64,000 nucleotides of DNA from Pseudomonas sp. (GCA_007713455.1 VMRT01000002.1:372001-436000), one strand, 5' to 3'. Positions 43,239 through 53,614 are shown, counted from the stretch's first letter. Notes: generated by a model not told the origin, from the letters alone. Numbers and translations are program-made.

Positions 43239-44309
43239 TCACTCGTCCTCGGTCAGGGAACGTTCGAAACGAGCCGAGAAGGCTTCGACGAAGGCGTTGC
43301 GCAGTATCGCGAGGAAGGCCTGGAATGGGCTCACGTCGGTTTTGCGGGTGGTGCCGGACAGCTCGACACGGGTCGCGAACTGATCCTTGCTCTGGTTCTC
43401 AAGCACCTCCTGCCCGCCGCCGACCACGGCCTCCCAGAGGCCGCGGAAGAAGCCCTTGTCCTCGTTTGCCACGTCCTGTTCGTAATCGAAGATATCCACG
43501 TTGCGCAGCAACGGCTTGATGTAGCCGTCGAGCTGACTGTCGGTGGCCTGCACTTCGAGGACGAGATCACCCGTTCCGCCGGCGAAATCGAAGTTGGCAT
43601 AGGCGCGACTGAGGTCGTTCAGCTGCTTTAGCGGTACCTCGGTGACGCGCAGATTGACCTCGAAGTCCTCCCAGTCGGTAAATGGGTCGAAGCTGGCCGT
43701 CGCCTCGATCGGCGCCTGGTCGAACAGCTTGCCGGTGCCCTCGAACGCTGCCGTGCGGGTGCCATCGGCATCATCGGTGTTGGTCAGGTTATACAGGCTG
43801 GCCTGGATGTCGCTGGCGTAGACGTGCACCTGTGGGTCGGAAGAGAAGTTGCGAAAGGACAGCTGTCCATCGACAACGCGAATCTCGTTCAGCGTGATCG
43901 GTATCAGGGCATCGAGCTGGTCGCGCCAATCGACTCCTTTACCGCTTTGTGAATCGCCGCTGTCGCCGCCATCGACGAAGTTCAGGTGCGGTTGTTCGAA
44001 GATCACCTCACCGACGATCTCGCGGTGCCGCAGGATTGCGTCCCAGCTGATGGCGATATCAATACCTGGCGCCTTCAACAGCGGCGCCTGTACGCGCTTG
44101 TCCTTCTTCTCGATCAGCAGCCCTTCGACGCGATAAGCCCCGCGCCACCAAGCCAGATCGACGTCTTCGACATGGCCCTGATAGTCGCCCATGTCGGCCA
44201 TCTTTTCGTTCAGATAATTACGCACCAGATGGGGCAGGGCGAGGTGCAGCACGATCAGCAGCAGGCCAAGTGCGAGAAGAATCCACAGGGGAAGCAGGCG
44301 ACGGGTCAT
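43239..44309 (-). CDS. DUF748 / AsmA-like membrane-anchored protein
   Basis: A 356-residue protein with one N-terminal membrane anchor (LLPLWILLALGLLLIVLHLA) and a large periplasmic beta-rich part. LVRNYLNEKMADMGDYQG and LKAPGIDIAISWDAILR resemble the DUF748/AsmA group, whose larger members act in lipid transport between membranes. The frame runs far upstream across the cysK start on the other strand, but that part is a shadow; the ATG at 44309 precedes the membrane anchor. Divergent from cysK by 123 nt. Confidence 0.82.
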   Translation of the reverse strand: MTRRLLPLWILLALGLLLIVLHLALPHLVRNYLNEKMADMGDYQGHVEDVDLAWWRGAYRVEGLLIEKKDKRVQAPLLKAPGIDIAISWDAILRHREIVGEVIFEQPHLNFVDGGDSGDSQSGKGVDWRDQLDALIPITLNEIRVVDGQLSFRNFSSDPQVHVYASDIQASLYNLTNTDDADGTRTAAFEGTGKLFDQAPIEATASFDPFTDWEDFEVNLRVTEVPLKQLNDLSRAYANFDFAGGTGDLVLEVQATDSQLDGYIKPLLRNVDIFDYEQDVANEDKGFFRGLWEAVVGGGQEVLENQSKDQFATRVELSGTTRKTDVSPFQAFLAILRNAFVEAFSARFERSLTEDE

Positions 44310-44432
44310 GGCATTCCGGGGATGTGGGCGTGTTGACGATGGACCCCAGGTTTCCGCCGTGAGTTCGGCTGGACTGACGCCTGGACTGCGCATAGGCTGA
44401 TTGGTCTGGTACACCTCGGACAGGGCATTCCC

Positions 44433-45407
44433 ATGAGTCGCATATTCGCAGACAACGCACGCTCCATCGGCAACACCCCGTTGGTCATGATCAACCGCCT
44501 TGGTCCCAAGGGCGTCAGCATCATGGCCAAGATCGAAGGCCGGAACCCGGCCTACTCCGTTAAGTGCCGAATCGGTGCCGGGATGATCTGGGATGCCGAA
44601 GACAGCGGCCGGATCAAGCCCGGCATGACGCTGGTCGAGCCAACCTCGGGCAATACCGGGATCGGTCTGGCCTTCGTTGCCGCTGCACGCGGCTACAAGC
44701 TCATGCTCACCATGCCGGCTTCCATGAGCCTTGAGCGGCGCAAGGTGCTGAAAGCTCTTGGTGCCGAACTGGTGCTTACCGAGCCGGCGAAGGGCATGAA
44801 GGGCGCGATCGAGAAGGCCGCCGAAATCGCGGCTTCGAACCCCGAGCAGTACTACATGCCGCAGCAGTTCGAAAACCCGTCCAACCCGGCGATCCATGAA
44901 AAGACCACTGGCCCAGAAATCTGGAACGACACCGACGGCAGCATCGATGTGCTGGTGGCCGGCGTCGGAACGGGCGGCACCATTACCGGTGTTTCGCGCT
45001 ACATCAAGAACACCAAGGGCAAGCAGATCCTCAGCGTTGCCGTGGAGCCGACCAGCTCGCCGGTTATCAGCCAGACCCTGGCGGGTGACGAGGTCAAGCC
45101 CAGCCCGCACAAGATTCAGGGGATCGGCGCAGGCTTCGTGCCGAAGAACCTCGACCTGTCCATGGTCGATCAGGTCGAACTGGTCGACGACGAGGAGGCC
45201 AAACAGATGGCGCTGCGGCTGATGCGCGAAGAGGGCATTCTTTGCGGCATTTCCTGCGGCGCGGCGATGGCTGCGGCGGTCCGTCTGGCCGAGCGCCCAG
45301 AGATGCAGGGCAAGAACATCGTGGTGATCCTGCCGGATTCCGGCGAGCGCTACCTATCCAGCATGCTGTTCACCGACATGTTCAGCGAGCAGGAACTGGT
45401 GCAGTGA
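44433..45407 (+). CDS. cysK: Cysteine synthase A
   Basis: PLP-dependent O-acetylserine sulfhydrylase that makes cysteine from O-acetylserine and sulfide. The 324-residue protein has the PLP-lysine segment [19 protein letters not shown], the substrate loop PTSGNTGIG, and the PLP-phosphate loop [11 protein letters not shown]. The SVKCRIGA wording follows E. coli CysK rather than CysM. ATG follows a weak GGACAGGG region. It stands alone and ends facing a DMT transporter gene. Confidence 0.92.
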   Translation: MSRIFADNARSIGNTPLVMINRLGPKGVSIMAKIEGRNPAYSVKCRIGAGMIWDAEDSGRIKPGMTLVEPTSGNTGIGLAFVAAARGYKLMLTMPASMSLERRKVLKALGAELVLTEPAKGMKGAIEKAAEIAASNPEQYYMPQQFENPSNPAIHEKTTGPEIWNDTDGSIDVLVAGVGTGGTITGVSRYIKNTKGKQILSVAVEPTSSPVISQTLAGDEVKPSPHKIQGIGAGFVPKNLDLSMVDQVELVDDEEAKQMALRLMREEGILCGISCGAAMAAAVRLAERPEMQGKNIVVILPDSGERYLSSMLFTDMFSEQELVQ

Positions 45408-45412
45408 TGCGG

Positions 45413-45445
45413 TGCGACGTAGCTGAGCAATTCAGCTGCGTCGCA
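45413..45445. terminator. Long hairpin between cysK and the DMT transporter gene
   Basis: A 14-bp stem with one G-T pair (TGCGACGTAGCTGA / TCAGCTGCGTCGCA) and a 5-nt loop begins 6 nt after cysK and overlaps the last codons of the convergent gene. No T-run follows on either strand; a bidirectional 3'-end element is likely. Confidence 0.55.
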
Positions 45446-46346
45446 ACTGCGCGGTTGGCCGTGTGGTTGGCGCCTGGCGCAGAATCAACCACAGCGCGAG
45501 CGCGATCAGCGCACCGCCCTGGACGTAAGCCCAGGAAAGTGGCTCATCAAGAAAGATAACGCCCCACAGCACGCCAAATGGCGGGATCAGGAAGGTCACC
45601 GTCAGTGTCTTGACCGGTCCGATATCCGCCAGCAAACGAAAGTAGAGGATGTAGGCGAACGCCGTACAGACCAGCCCCAGACCCAGCAGACTCAGCCAGA
45701 CCGTCGAATCGCCCCAGTTCACCGGCGGCGCATTCAATAACGACAGTCCGAACAATGGCAACAGGCACAGCGCCGCACCGAGCTGGCTACCGAACGCGAC
45801 CACCTCGCTGTCCAGGCCTTCGCCCTGGTTGATCCAGCGGCGGGTGAGAAAGCCGCCGAAGCCATAACAGGCGGTGGCGCCCAGGCATGCCAGTGCGCCG
45901 AGCAGCAGCTCCGTGTCGAATGGCACCGGCCCGATTCGCATCAGCAATGCCACGCCTCCGAGCCCGCTGAAAACGCCGATAATCTTGGCGAGCGTCAACT
46001 CCTCGGCGAAGAACAAGGCGCCGATCAGCACGCCCATCATTGGTGTGGTGGCATTGAAGATAGCCGAATAGCCAGCCGGCACCAGTTGCGCGGCCACCGA
46101 ATACAGCGCGAAGGGTACGCCGGAATTAATCACGCCCAGCACCAGGCACAACCCCAGCTTGCCGCGGAAATCCCAGCGCGTGCGCAGCAACAGCAGGATG
46201 ACCAGCAGCCCTGCGGTTGCCAGCAGCACACGAAAGAACGCCGTGGGAAAGGTGCCGAGCACTGGGGCAATGATGCGTAGAAAAAGAAAACTTGCGCCCC
46301 AGATGGCGGCGAGAGCAAGCAGGCGGAACATGTCGAGCGGGCGCAT
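45432..46346 (-). CDS. EamA-family DMT transporter
   Basis: Drug/metabolite-superfamily exporter of 304 residues with ten predicted membrane segments arranged as two EamA repeats (LALAAIWGASFLFLRII in the first; SLLGLGLVCTAFAYILYFRL in the second). Substrate unknown; family members export amino acids, nucleosides or metabolites. GGAG seven bases before the ATG at 46346 supports the start. It is divergent from aceK by 126 nt. Confidence 0.87.
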   Translation of the reverse strand: MRPLDMFRLLALAAIWGASFLFLRIIAPVLGTFPTAFFRVLLATAGLLVILLLLRTRWDFRGKLGLCLVLGVINSGVPFALYSVAAQLVPAGYSAIFNATTPMMGVLIGALFFAEELTLAKIIGVFSGLGGVALLMRIGPVPFDTELLLGALACLGATACYGFGGFLTRRWINQGEGLDSEVVAFGSQLGAALCLLPLFGLSLLNAPPVNWGDSTVWLSLLGLGLVCTAFAYILYFRLLADIGPVKTLTVTFLIPPFGVLWGVIFLDEPLSWAYVQGGALIALALWLILRQAPTTRPTAQLRRS

Positions 46347-46472
46347 GGGGCGGCTCCACCGGAAGGGAGCTGCAAGTGTTGTCGCCCATCAGCCAACTGG
46401 CAATCCGAAACCGACTTTCAAACTGCGTGCTGCTAAGCTCGGCGGACGTTCATGTCCTGCAGTGGGTGCATC

Positions 46473-48194
46473 ATGGTGCAGCAGAAACTGGCCGCTGAAA
46501 TTGCTCGGCAGATCCTCCTGGGCTTCGACGACTACCGAGAGCACTTTCGCCTGATCACCGAAGGCGCGCGGGCGCGCTTCGAGCAGGCGCATTGGCAGGA
46601 AGCGCAGCGCGCATCGGCGGCGCGGATCAACCTCTACGAAGAGAAGGTTGGTGAAACCCGGCGTGGCCTGCTGGCCGGTTTCGATCACGCCGACCTGCTT
46701 CAGGTCGAGGCCTGGCCGCAGATCAAAAGTGCCTACATCGAGCTGATCAACCCGCGCTTCGACGACGAGCTGTCGGAGACCTGGTACAACTCGATCTTCT
46801 GTGGGCTGTTCAGCCATGACTGCATCAGCGACGGCACCATGTTCATCCATACCACCCGACCGGCGGTGCGTGCTCATGAACGGCTGGCGCAAACCCGTAC
46901 CTACCAGCCCAACGGCGACTTGAGCGGGATGCTCGAACAGATCCTTGGCGATTACGCATTCGCCGTGCCTTACTGCGACTTGCCAGGAGACCAGCGGCGC
47001 CTGCAGGCGCAATTGCACGAGACCCTGCCCGACTGGGTTTGCAAGGACCCGGAGCTGACCGTGGAGCTGTTCGTCTCGGTGCTCTATCGCAACAAGGGGG
47101 CATACCTGCTTGGGCGGATCTTCACCCGCGACGAACAGTGGCCGCTGGTCATCCCGCTACTGCACCGCGAGGGTGAGGGCATCATTGCCGACGCGCTGAT
47201 CACCGACGAGGCGGAGGTGTCGATCATTTTCTCCTTCACCCGCTCGTATTTCATGGTCGAGGTGCCGATTCCGGCGGAGTTTGTCGGCTTCCTCAAGCGC
47301 ATCCTGCCCGGCAAGCACATCGCCGAGTTGTACACCTCGATCGGCTTCTACAAGCACGGTAAGTCGGAGTTCTATCGTGCGCTGATCGATCACCTGGCCA
47401 ATACTGACGACCGCTTCGTCATGGCGCCCGGCGTTCGCGGCATGGTGATGACGGTGTTCACGCTGCCGGGCTTCAATACTGTGTTCAAGCTGATCAAGGA
47501 CCGCTTCTCGCCGATCAAGAGCGTCAACCGAGCCACGGTGATCGAGAAGTATCGGCTGGTGAAGAGCGTCGACCGGGTAGGGCGCATGGCCGACACCCAG
47601 GAGTTCGCGGATTTCCGTTTCCCCAAGGCGAAATTCGATCCGGAATGTCTGGCCGAACTGCTGGAGGTGGCGCCGTCAACGGTCGAGGTGCAGGGCGATA
47701 CCGTGCTGGTGCGCCACTGCTGGACCGAGCGCCGCATGACGCCCCTGAATCTCTACCTCGAGCATGCCAGCGACGAGCAGGTGCGCGAGGTGCTGGAAGA
47801 CTACGGGCTGGCGATCAAACAGTTGGCGGCGGCGAATATCTTTCCCGGCGACATGCTGCTGAAGAACTTCGGCGTCACCCGCCATGGTCGGGTGGTGTTC
47901 TACGACTATGACGAGATCAGCTTTCTAACCGAAGTGAATTTCCGCCATATTCCGCCGCCGCGCTATCCCGAGGATGAAATGGCGTCGGAGCCCTGGTATT
48001 CGGTGGGGCCGAACGATGTATTTCCCGAGGAATTCCCGCGCTTTCTGTTCGCCGACCATGGCCAGCGCCGGCTTTTCGCCAGCTTGCATGGCGAGCTCTA
48101 CGATGCTGATTACTGGAAAGGGCTGCAGGACGCCATCAGCGGCGGCAAGGTGATCGATGTGTTCCCTTATCGACGCAAGGCCGATCGCAACTGA
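46473..48194 (+). CDS. aceK: Isocitrate dehydrogenase kinase/phosphatase
   Basis: Bifunctional enzyme that phosphorylates and dephosphorylates isocitrate dehydrogenase, controlling flow into the glyoxylate shunt. The 573-residue protein shows the AceK start [15 protein letters not shown] and GFDDYREHF, the ATP loop [16 protein letters not shown], and [20 protein letters not shown] in the catalytic part. The frame begins at an ATG 21 nt earlier, but the family start and GTGGG spacing favour 46473. In this genus it is usually encoded away from aceA/aceB, as here. Confidence 0.93.
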   Translation: MVQQKLAAEIARQILLGFDDYREHFRLITEGARARFEQAHWQEAQRASAARINLYEEKVGETRRGLLAGFDHADLLQVEAWPQIKSAYIELINPRFDDELSETWYNSIFCGLFSHDCISDGTMFIHTTRPAVRAHERLAQTRTYQPNGDLSGMLEQILGDYAFAVPYCDLPGDQRRLQAQLHETLPDWVCKDPELTVELFVSVLYRNKGAYLLGRIFTRDEQWPLVIPLLHREGEGIIADALITDEAEVSIIFSFTRSYFMVEVPIPAEFVGFLKRILPGKHIAELYTSIGFYKHGKSEFYRALIDHLANTDDRFVMAPGVRGMVMTVFTLPGFNTVFKLIKDRFSPIKSVNRATVIEKYRLVKSVDRVGRMADTQEFADFRFPKAKFDPECLAELLEVAPSTVEVQGDTVLVRHCWTERRMTPLNLYLEHASDEQVREVLEDYGLAIKQLAAANIFPGDMLLKNFGVTRHGRVVFYDYDEISFLTEVNFRHIPPPRYPEDEMASEPWYSVGPNDVFPEEFPRFLFADHGQRRLFASLHGELYDADYWKGLQDAISGGKVIDVFPYRRKADRN

Positions 48195-48387
48195 AGACCG
48201 GCAGTGAATTCGTTTGAACGCCTTTGCGCCGCCTCGGTCGCAGTTGTAAAGCGCCGTAACAAAGCGGCGCTGCATTCGGGGATTGCGCTTGCAAAGGGCA
48301 CGAGCGCCGGAGCCGAAGTTGAATTATGCTGTCCACGAAGCCCGCATGGCTCCGATGTAGCCCGTTATATCGCAGGAGGGTGTGACC

Positions 48388-48507
48388 ATGAAAGCAAGGC
48401 TCAACGAGATGTTCTGGAAGTTGGCGGTCGCTCTTGGTTTGATCGAACCGCCTTGTATGCAACCCATCCCGGTCCGCGCCCAGCGCGAGCAGGAACGCCG
48501 CCGCTAA
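48388..48507 (+). CDS. 39-residue conserved-looking small protein
   Basis: A short gene with an excellent ribosome site (AGGAGG at 48374-48379, eight bases before ATG) and clean coding appearance. The product starts MKARLNEMFWKLAVALGLIE, a hydrophobic helix, followed by a Pro-containing and Arg-rich tail (EQERRR). It could be a small membrane-associated protein. I have the impression of similar short ORFs in other pseudomonads but cannot verify it. It ends 13 nt before the stop of the convergent GST gene. Confidence 0.55.
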   Translation: MKARLNEMFWKLAVALGLIEPPCMQPIPVRAQREQERRR

Positions 48508-48519
48508 GTTTGGTGGCGT

Positions 48520-49191
48520 CTACGCGGTGGGCAAGGCGGGTCCTCCGCGCTCCACGGCTCGTTTGTAAGCGGGCCGCTGCTGTATCCGCTGCAAAAAATC
48601 CATCAGGCGTGGGCGACTCTCGTCCAGGCCGGCTCTGGCACGGGCAGCTTCCAGCGGGAAGCTCATCTGTATATCCGCTGCGCTGAACGTGTTGCCTGCA
48701 AACCAGTCGGACTTCTCCAGTTCCGCTTCCATGTAATCGAGATGGGTCTTCAGTTGTGGCCCGATGAAGGCGCTGTTAGCGCCCTTGGCGATTGCGCGTG
48801 CGATGGGGCGAACAAAGAACGGCATCGGCCCATTGGCGACGCGGTCGAATACCAGCCGCAGTAGCAGTGGGGGCATCGCAGAGCCTTCTGCGTAGTGCAT
48901 CCAGTAGCGAAAACGACGGTATTCCGGAGTGCCGCCCTGCGGCATCAGGCGTCCGTTGCCATAGCGTTCCAGCAGGTATTCGAGGATGGCTGCCGATTCG
49001 GCCAGCGTCAGGTCGTCGTCAGTGATCACCGGAGACTTGCCCAGTGGGTGTACGGCTTTCAGCTCTGCTGGCGCGAGCATGGTCTTCGGGTCGCGCGGGT
49101 AACGCTTCAGCTCGTAAAGCAGTTCCAGTTCTTCCAGCAGCCACAGGACGCGGTGCGAGCGGGAGTGGTTCAAATGGTGGACGGTGATCAT
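48520..49191 (-). CDS. Glutathione S-transferase
   Basis: Cytoplasmic GST of 223 residues. The N-terminal thioredoxin-like domain has LNHSRSHRVLWLLEEL (a catalytic Ser/Arg-type start as in beta/theta-like bacterial GSTs), HPLGKSPVITDD and LAESAAILEYLLERYG for glutathione binding; the C-terminal helical domain ends with SAADIQMSFPLEAARARAGL, the N-capping motif. Substrate unknown. It is divergent from the DTW-domain gene by 86 nt. Confidence 0.9.
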   Translation of the reverse strand: MITVHHLNHSRSHRVLWLLEELELLYELKRYPRDPKTMLAPAELKAVHPLGKSPVITDDDLTLAESAAILEYLLERYGNGRLMPQGGTPEYRRFRYWMHYAEGSAMPPLLLRLVFDRVANGPMPFFVRPIARAIAKGANSAFIGPQLKTHLDYMEAELEKSDWFAGNTFSAADIQMSFPLEAARARAGLDESRPRLMDFLQRIQQRPAYKRAVERGGPALPTA

Positions 49192-49277
49192 GCCTGCTCC
49201 TCATGCGGGGACGTCGCAAGCATAGTCGCTCTGCAGAGCAGTGGCCGTTATGGCAGACTCCGCCGCCGAGGTGAACC

Positions 49278-49862
49278 ATGTCCCGTCTACGATGCTCACG
49301 CTGCCAGCGCCCGTCTTCCCTGTGCCTTTGCGCGCTGATACCTGCGCTGGATAGCCGTACCCAGGTGCTCATCCTCCAGCATTCCAGTGAAGCGAGTCAT
49401 GCGCTCAATACGGCGCGCCTGGCCGCGTTGGGGCTGCGCAATGCAGAACTGCGGGTGGGCGAGCGCTTCGAAGACGATTGCGATGCCGCACGGCTGAGCT
49501 ACCTGTTATTTCCCGGCGAAGATGCCATACCGCTAGGGAGTCTGGCCGATGCCGCCCAACCCGTGCGCCTGATCGTGCCGGATGGGACCTGGCGAAAGGC
49601 GCGCAAGATCCTGCACGTCAATCCATGGTTGGCTGAGTTGCCGCGGGTTGCGCTGCCAGAAGGGCTGAGCTCCCGCTACCGCTTGCGCAAAGCGCCAATG
49701 CCCGGCGCGTTGTCGACCATCGAGGCGATCGTTACGGCACTTAACCTACTGGAAAGCCCCAGCCGATTCGATGAGTTGCTCCGTCCGTTCGACGCCTTGA
49801 TCGAGGGCCAGATCGATGCGATGGGGCGAGAGGTATATCAGCGTAATCATGCCGACACCTAG
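49278..49862 (+). CDS. DTW-domain tRNA-uridine aminocarboxypropyltransferase
   Basis: Likely a member of the TapT/TuaA family, which attaches the 3-amino-3-carboxypropyl group of SAM to tRNA uridine (acp3U). The 194-residue protein has the N-terminal zinc motif CSRCQRPSSLCLC, the D-x-T-W signature in VPDGTWRKARKIL, and STIEAIVTALNLLE. Which uridine is modified cannot be told. The start ATG has only a weak GAGG 7 nt upstream. Confidence 0.88.
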   Translation: MSRLRCSRCQRPSSLCLCALIPALDSRTQVLILQHSSEASHALNTARLAALGLRNAELRVGERFEDDCDAARLSYLLFPGEDAIPLGSLADAAQPVRLIVPDGTWRKARKILHVNPWLAELPRVALPEGLSSRYRLRKAPMPGALSTIEAIVTALNLLESPSRFDELLRPFDALIEGQIDAMGREVYQRNHADT

Positions 49863-49901
49863 AGGTATGCGAGCGAAAGCGCTATGGCGTGCGGAGCTGA
49901 T

Positions 49902-50321
49902 TTACCTGAAACCAGTGTCATTGCTGACCGGCAATGTTTTCTGCCTGAGGATGTAGAGCGTCACCAGCGTCGCGCTCAGTAGCATCCCGATACGGGCCCA
50001 CATCAGTGGCACCAGCCAGCAGGAAATGCCGATGCTTATCCACATGGTGGCGATGGCGTATACCTTGCCCTTGAGCGGAATACCGTTCCCTTCCAGGTAG
50101 TCACGAAACCACGGACCGAGCCGTGGGTGGCCTACCAGCCAGTCATAGAAACGTTGCGAGCTACGCACGAAACAGGCCGCGGCCAGCAGCAGGAATGGCG
50201 TGGTCGGCAGGACGGGCAGGAAGATGCCGACGACGCCCAGCACAACGGCCAGCCAGCCGACGCCGAGCAGGATCGATCGGATCAGAGGGTTGCGATGCTG
50301 CCGGATATCGCGATGGGCCAT
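49902..50321 (-). CDS. YbaN-family (DUF454) membrane protein
   Basis: A 139-residue inner-membrane protein with three to four hydrophobic segments. The DUF454 core is evident: GWLAVVLGVVGIFLPVLPTT, PFLLLAAACFVRSS and HPRLGPWFRDYLEGNGIPLK. Function unknown. The following 240 nt (50322-50561) contain no convincing gene; a minus-strand frame there lacks a start of its own. Confidence 0.87.
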   Translation of the reverse strand: MAHRDIRQHRNPLIRSILLGVGWLAVVLGVVGIFLPVLPTTPFLLLAAACFVRSSQRFYDWLVGHPRLGPWFRDYLEGNGIPLKGKVYAIATMWISIGISCWLVPLMWARIGMLLSATLVTLYILRQKTLPVSNDTGFR

Positions 50322-50561
50322 GGTACTAGTCAGCCCGGTTCTTCGATTCGCTGCGATCTGTGCTCGGCTGGCTCACGTCAGCGTCGTCAGATATTCGCGA
50401 TAGGCATCGAAATGTGCAGAACAATGCCTTTCCCTCCTGTGGTGCTAGCCAGCGGGACAGGTCCGGCAGTGGGGCGACGCGCCGGCGACTGCGCTCCGGC
50501 AGTCGCACCGTTGCAGGTGAGCATGACGCCCACCTTGACGCTTGGCCCCCTCCGCAGCCGG

Positions 50562-51149
50562 TCAGTGGCGACGCGGCTTGAGCAGGGCTGGCTTTTCCTC
50601 GGGGGCATGGCAGATCAGGTAGAGGGCCGTCAGTAGCTCGGGGATCTGCGCCACCATTTCGTCGACCAGCTCGGGGTTGTCGGCGATATCGGCGAATTCC
50701 GGTTGCTCGTCGAACAGGCCCGAACCGACCATGATCGGCAGCAGCAGCTCGCTGACTTCCTCTTCGGAGTCCTCGAACCAGATCGCCTCGCGCATGAACA
50801 CGCCTTCCATAAAACCGATGCACCAACCGCGCAGATCGGATTCGTCCGGCTCTTCACCCAGGTCCAGTTCGCACGGCAGTTCCATGTCCTCGTCGCTGGC
50901 CAGCTGGCGGGCAATATGTGCCTTGAGCTGAACCAGCGTGGCCTCGATGGCTTCGCGCTCGGTGTCGTCCTTGTACTTGGGTGGTTCGGAGAACAGCGCG
51001 TCGATCCATTCACGCTCGGGCACCTGTTCGGAGCAGATGCACAGTGCGGTCAGGTAGCCATGGGCGGCGATGTAATCCAGTGCTTCCTCGTGCAGGTCAT
51101 CTGCATCAAGAAAGACTTGCAGGCGGGCGAGTTGCTCGGCGAATGACAT
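50562..51149 (-). CDS. YecA/UPF0149-family protein
   Basis: Acidic cytoplasmic protein of 195 residues, related to YecA/YgfB. Recognisable are [20 protein letters not shown] at the N-terminal third and [14 protein letters not shown] in the middle, then a strongly acidic stretch ([13 protein letters not shown]). No SEC-C zinc motif is present, unlike E. coli YecA. Function unknown. AAGGTAG is a fair ribosome site for the ATG at 51149. Divergent from recQ. Confidence 0.82.
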   Translation of the reverse strand: MSFAEQLARLQVFLDADDLHEEALDYIAAHGYLTALCICSEQVPEREWIDALFSEPPKYKDDTEREAIEATLVQLKAHIARQLASDEDMELPCELDLGEEPDESDLRGWCIGFMEGVFMREAIWFEDSEEEVSELLLPIMVGSGLFDEQPEFADIADNPELVDEMVAQIPELLTALYLICHAPEEKPALLKPRRH

Positions 51150-51256
51150 CGGGAACTACCTTGGGGGCTGGAAGACAACCCGGATTCTAGACGAGGCGCG
51201 GGGCGCAGGCTACTCGTGCCTTCGGATGACGCCTCGTCCGTATTGGCCGCGCGATC

Positions 51257-51285
51257 CTGAACTCCATGGTTCGCTCGCGTATACT
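51257..51285 (+). promoter_or_regulatory. Probable sigma-70 promoter of recQ
   Basis: A good -10 (TATACT, 51280-51285) lies 24 nt before the recQ start with CTGAAC at -35 position and 17-nt spacing. The -35 is weak (three of six), so a transcript start near 51292 with a short leader is tentative. Confidence 0.45.
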
Positions 51286-51309
51286 GCGCGCCTTGTTTCG
51301 GAGACCGGC

Positions 51310-53433
51310 ATGCTCGACCAGGCACAGCGCATCCTTAAAGACGTATTCGGCTACGACGCGTTTCGTGGCAACCAGGGCGCGATCATCGAGCGTGTCGGCA
51401 GTGGCGGCGATGCGCTGGTACTGATGCCGACCGGCGGCGGCAAGTCCCTGTGCTACCAGGTTCCGGCGCTCTTGCGCGAAGGACTGGCGGTGGTGGTTTC
51501 GCCGCTGATCGCGCTGATGGACGACCAGGTCGCGACACTCGACGAGCTGGGCGTCTCGGCCGTTGCGCTCAACTCGACGCTGAGCGCCGATGAGCAGCGC
51601 GAGATCGCTGAGCGCATCCGACGCAACGAGATCAAGATGCTCTATCTCGCGCCTGAGCGACTGGTTCAGCCCCGCATGCTGGCGTTCCTGCAGCGGCTGG
51701 AGATCGCCCTGTTTGCCATCGACGAGGCCCATTGCGTCTCCCAGTGGGGGCACGACTTCCGTCCCGAGTACATGCAGCTGGGCCAGCTGGCCGAACTGTT
51801 TCCTGGCGTGCCGCGTATTGCGCTGACCGCGACGGCGGACAAGCGGACGCGGGAAGAAATCGTCCAGCGCCTGCATCTGGAGAACGCCGAACGGTTTCTC
51901 TCCAGCTTCGACCGACCGAACATCTTCTATCGCATCGTGCCCAAGGAGCAGCCGCGCAAGCAGTTGCTGGGTTTTCTAGCCGAACGCCGCGGCGATGCCG
52001 GCATTGTCTATTGCATGTCGCGCAAGAAGGTCGATGACCTGGCTGCGTTCCTCAGCGAGCAGGGCTTTCCGGCACTGCCATACCACGCGGGCCTGCCCAA
52101 CGAGCTGCGCGCCTATCACCAGAAGCGTTTCCTCAACGAGGAAGGCCTGATCATGGTCGCGACCATCGCCTTCGGCATGGGGATCGACAAGCCCAACGTG
52201 CGCTTCGTCGCCCACCTCGATCTGCCCAAGTCGCTGGAAGCCTACTATCAGGAAACCGGACGGGCAGGGCGCGACGGGCTGCCTGCCGACGCCTGGATGG
52301 CCTATGGCCTGCAGGATGTGATCTTCCTCAAGCAGATGCTCAACAACTCAGAGGGTGATGAGCGGCACAAGCGGGTCGAGCAGCACAAGCTCGATGCCAT
52401 GCTGGCGCTTTGCGAGGAAACCCGCTGCCGGCGCCAGGCGCTGCTCGCGTATTTCGATGAAGAGCTGCCCAACCCCTGTGGTCATTGCGACAACTGCGTC
52501 GATGGCGTGCAGACCTGGAATGCCACCGAGCCCGCCCGTCAGGCGCTATCGGCGATCTACCGCAGCGGCCAGCGTTACGGCGTCGGCCATCTGGTGGACA
52601 TCCTCCTCGGACGTGACAATGACAAGGTCCGCGGCCTGGGCCATCAGCATCTGTCGGTGTTCGGTATGGGCAAGGCGCTGGCTGAGGCCGAGTGGCGTTC
52701 GCTGTTTCGCCAGCTGGTGGCGCGCGGGCTGGCGGACGTCGACCTGGATGGTTTCGGTGGGCTGCGTCTGAGTGACAGCTGCCGGCCATTGCTGCGTGGA
52801 GAGGTGAGCCTCGAACTTCGCCGTGATCTGACCAGCAAGGCACCGAAGCCGGCAGCCAGTGCCGCCAGCCAGCTGGTGCGCAGCGAGGAACGGGAAACCT
52901 GGGAAGCGCTGCGCACCTTGCGCCGCAAACTGGCCGAAGAACACGGTGTGCCGCCGTATGTGATTTTCCCGGATGCCACGCTGCTGGAGATGCTACGCAG
53001 CCAGCCGGCCTCGCTGTCGGACATGGCCACCATCAGCGGTGTCGGCGCGCGCAAGCTGGAGCGCTACGGTCCGGCCTTCCTGGAGGTACTGCAAGGCAGC
53101 GTCGAAGTGGCCAAGTCACCTGCCGATATACGACACGAATTGATCACGCTGGCGCGCGCAGGCATGACGCCTGCACAGATCGCGCGTCAGCTCGACTGCA
53201 GTGAGAAGAACGTCTACGCGATGCTCGCCGAAGCCATCGGTCTGCAACAGCTGAGCCTGGAACAGGCGCTGGATCTGCCCGAGGATCTGCTCGGGGAAAT
53301 CCAGGAGGCCTTTCTCGACGGCGAGGGCGAGCTGCCACCGGTGAGCGCCGTGGCCGAGCAGTTCGCTGGGCGGGTACCCGAACAGGTGCTTTATTGCGTG
53401 CGTGCCGCGCTGCAAGTCGAGTTCGAATTGTAA
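51310..53433 (+). CDS. recQ: ATP-dependent DNA helicase RecQ
   Basis: 3'-5' helicase of the RecF recombination pathway. The 707-residue protein contains Walker [17 protein letters not shown] motif [18 protein letters not shown], motif VI region ETGRAGRDG, a zinc site ([20 protein letters not shown] then CGHCDNC), the winged helix and an HRDC domain ([16 protein letters not shown]...[11 protein letters not shown]). The C-terminal 100 residues form an extra tail beyond HRDC, longer than E. coli RecQ. The frame is open to 51226 but GGAG at 51300-51303 selects the ATG at 51310. Confidence 0.94.
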   Translation: MLDQAQRILKDVFGYDAFRGNQGAIIERVGSGGDALVLMPTGGGKSLCYQVPALLREGLAVVVSPLIALMDDQVATLDELGVSAVALNSTLSADEQREIAERIRRNEIKMLYLAPERLVQPRMLAFLQRLEIALFAIDEAHCVSQWGHDFRPEYMQLGQLAELFPGVPRIALTATADKRTREEIVQRLHLENAERFLSSFDRPNIFYRIVPKEQPRKQLLGFLAERRGDAGIVYCMSRKKVDDLAAFLSEQGFPALPYHAGLPNELRAYHQKRFLNEEGLIMVATIAFGMGIDKPNVRFVAHLDLPKSLEAYYQETGRAGRDGLPADAWMAYGLQDVIFLKQMLNNSEGDERHKRVEQHKLDAMLALCEETRCRRQALLAYFDEELPNPCGHCDNCVDGVQTWNATEPARQALSAIYRSGQRYGVGHLVDILLGRDNDKVRGLGHQHLSVFGMGKALAEAEWRSLFRQLVARGLADVDLDGFGGLRLSDSCRPLLRGEVSLELRRDLTSKAPKPAASAASQLVRSEERETWEALRTLRRKLAEEHGVPPYVIFPDATLLEMLRSQPASLSDMATISGVGARKLERYGPAFLEVLQGSVEVAKSPADIRHELITLARAGMTPAQIARQLDCSEKNVYAMLAEAIGLQQLSLEQALDLPEDLLGEIQEAFLDGEGELPPVSAVAEQFAGRVPEQVLYCVRAALQVEFEL

Positions 53434-53581
53434 CCAGGTGCATCCTGCAGCTCGGTCTGAAGCTGCTGCGACCGCGGGCGTCTGCCGGGCTGCAACGCCC
53501 GCCGTGCCATCATTACGACTTCTGTCGCTCGATCAGGGTTCGAAGGTCGTCTTGCCTGCTTTCCGGAGCTGTGGTTAGCTC

Positions 53582-53594
53582 ACTAATAATTAGT
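53582..53594. promoter_or_regulatory. 13-bp palindrome, candidate MarR operator
   Basis: ACTAAT-A-ATTAGT is a perfect inverted repeat 20 nt upstream of the MarR-family start codon, in an AT-rich patch that would include the -10 region or transcript start. MarR proteins typically bind such sites to repress their own gene. Confidence 0.6.
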
Positions 53595-53614
53595 TTTTGC
53601 AGGAATGGCCGTAC

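Noticed and set aside
44310-45110. Upstream extension of the DUF748 frame by 267 codons
   Set aside because: It runs antisense across the first two thirds of cysK; the membrane anchor shows the real start at 44309.
48250-48271. 7-bp AGCGCCG/CGGCGCT hairpin after aceK
   Set aside because: Short stem without T-run; could be chance in GC-rich sequence.
50326-50826. A 166-codon minus-strand frame after the YecA-type gene
   Set aside because: Its first half overlaps the YecA-type gene in another frame, it has no start or ribosome site in the free part, and no recognisable motif; at most a decayed fragment.
53474-53502. 8-bp GC stem with a 13-nt loop after recQ
   Set aside because: No T-run and long loop; not distinctive enough to call a terminator.
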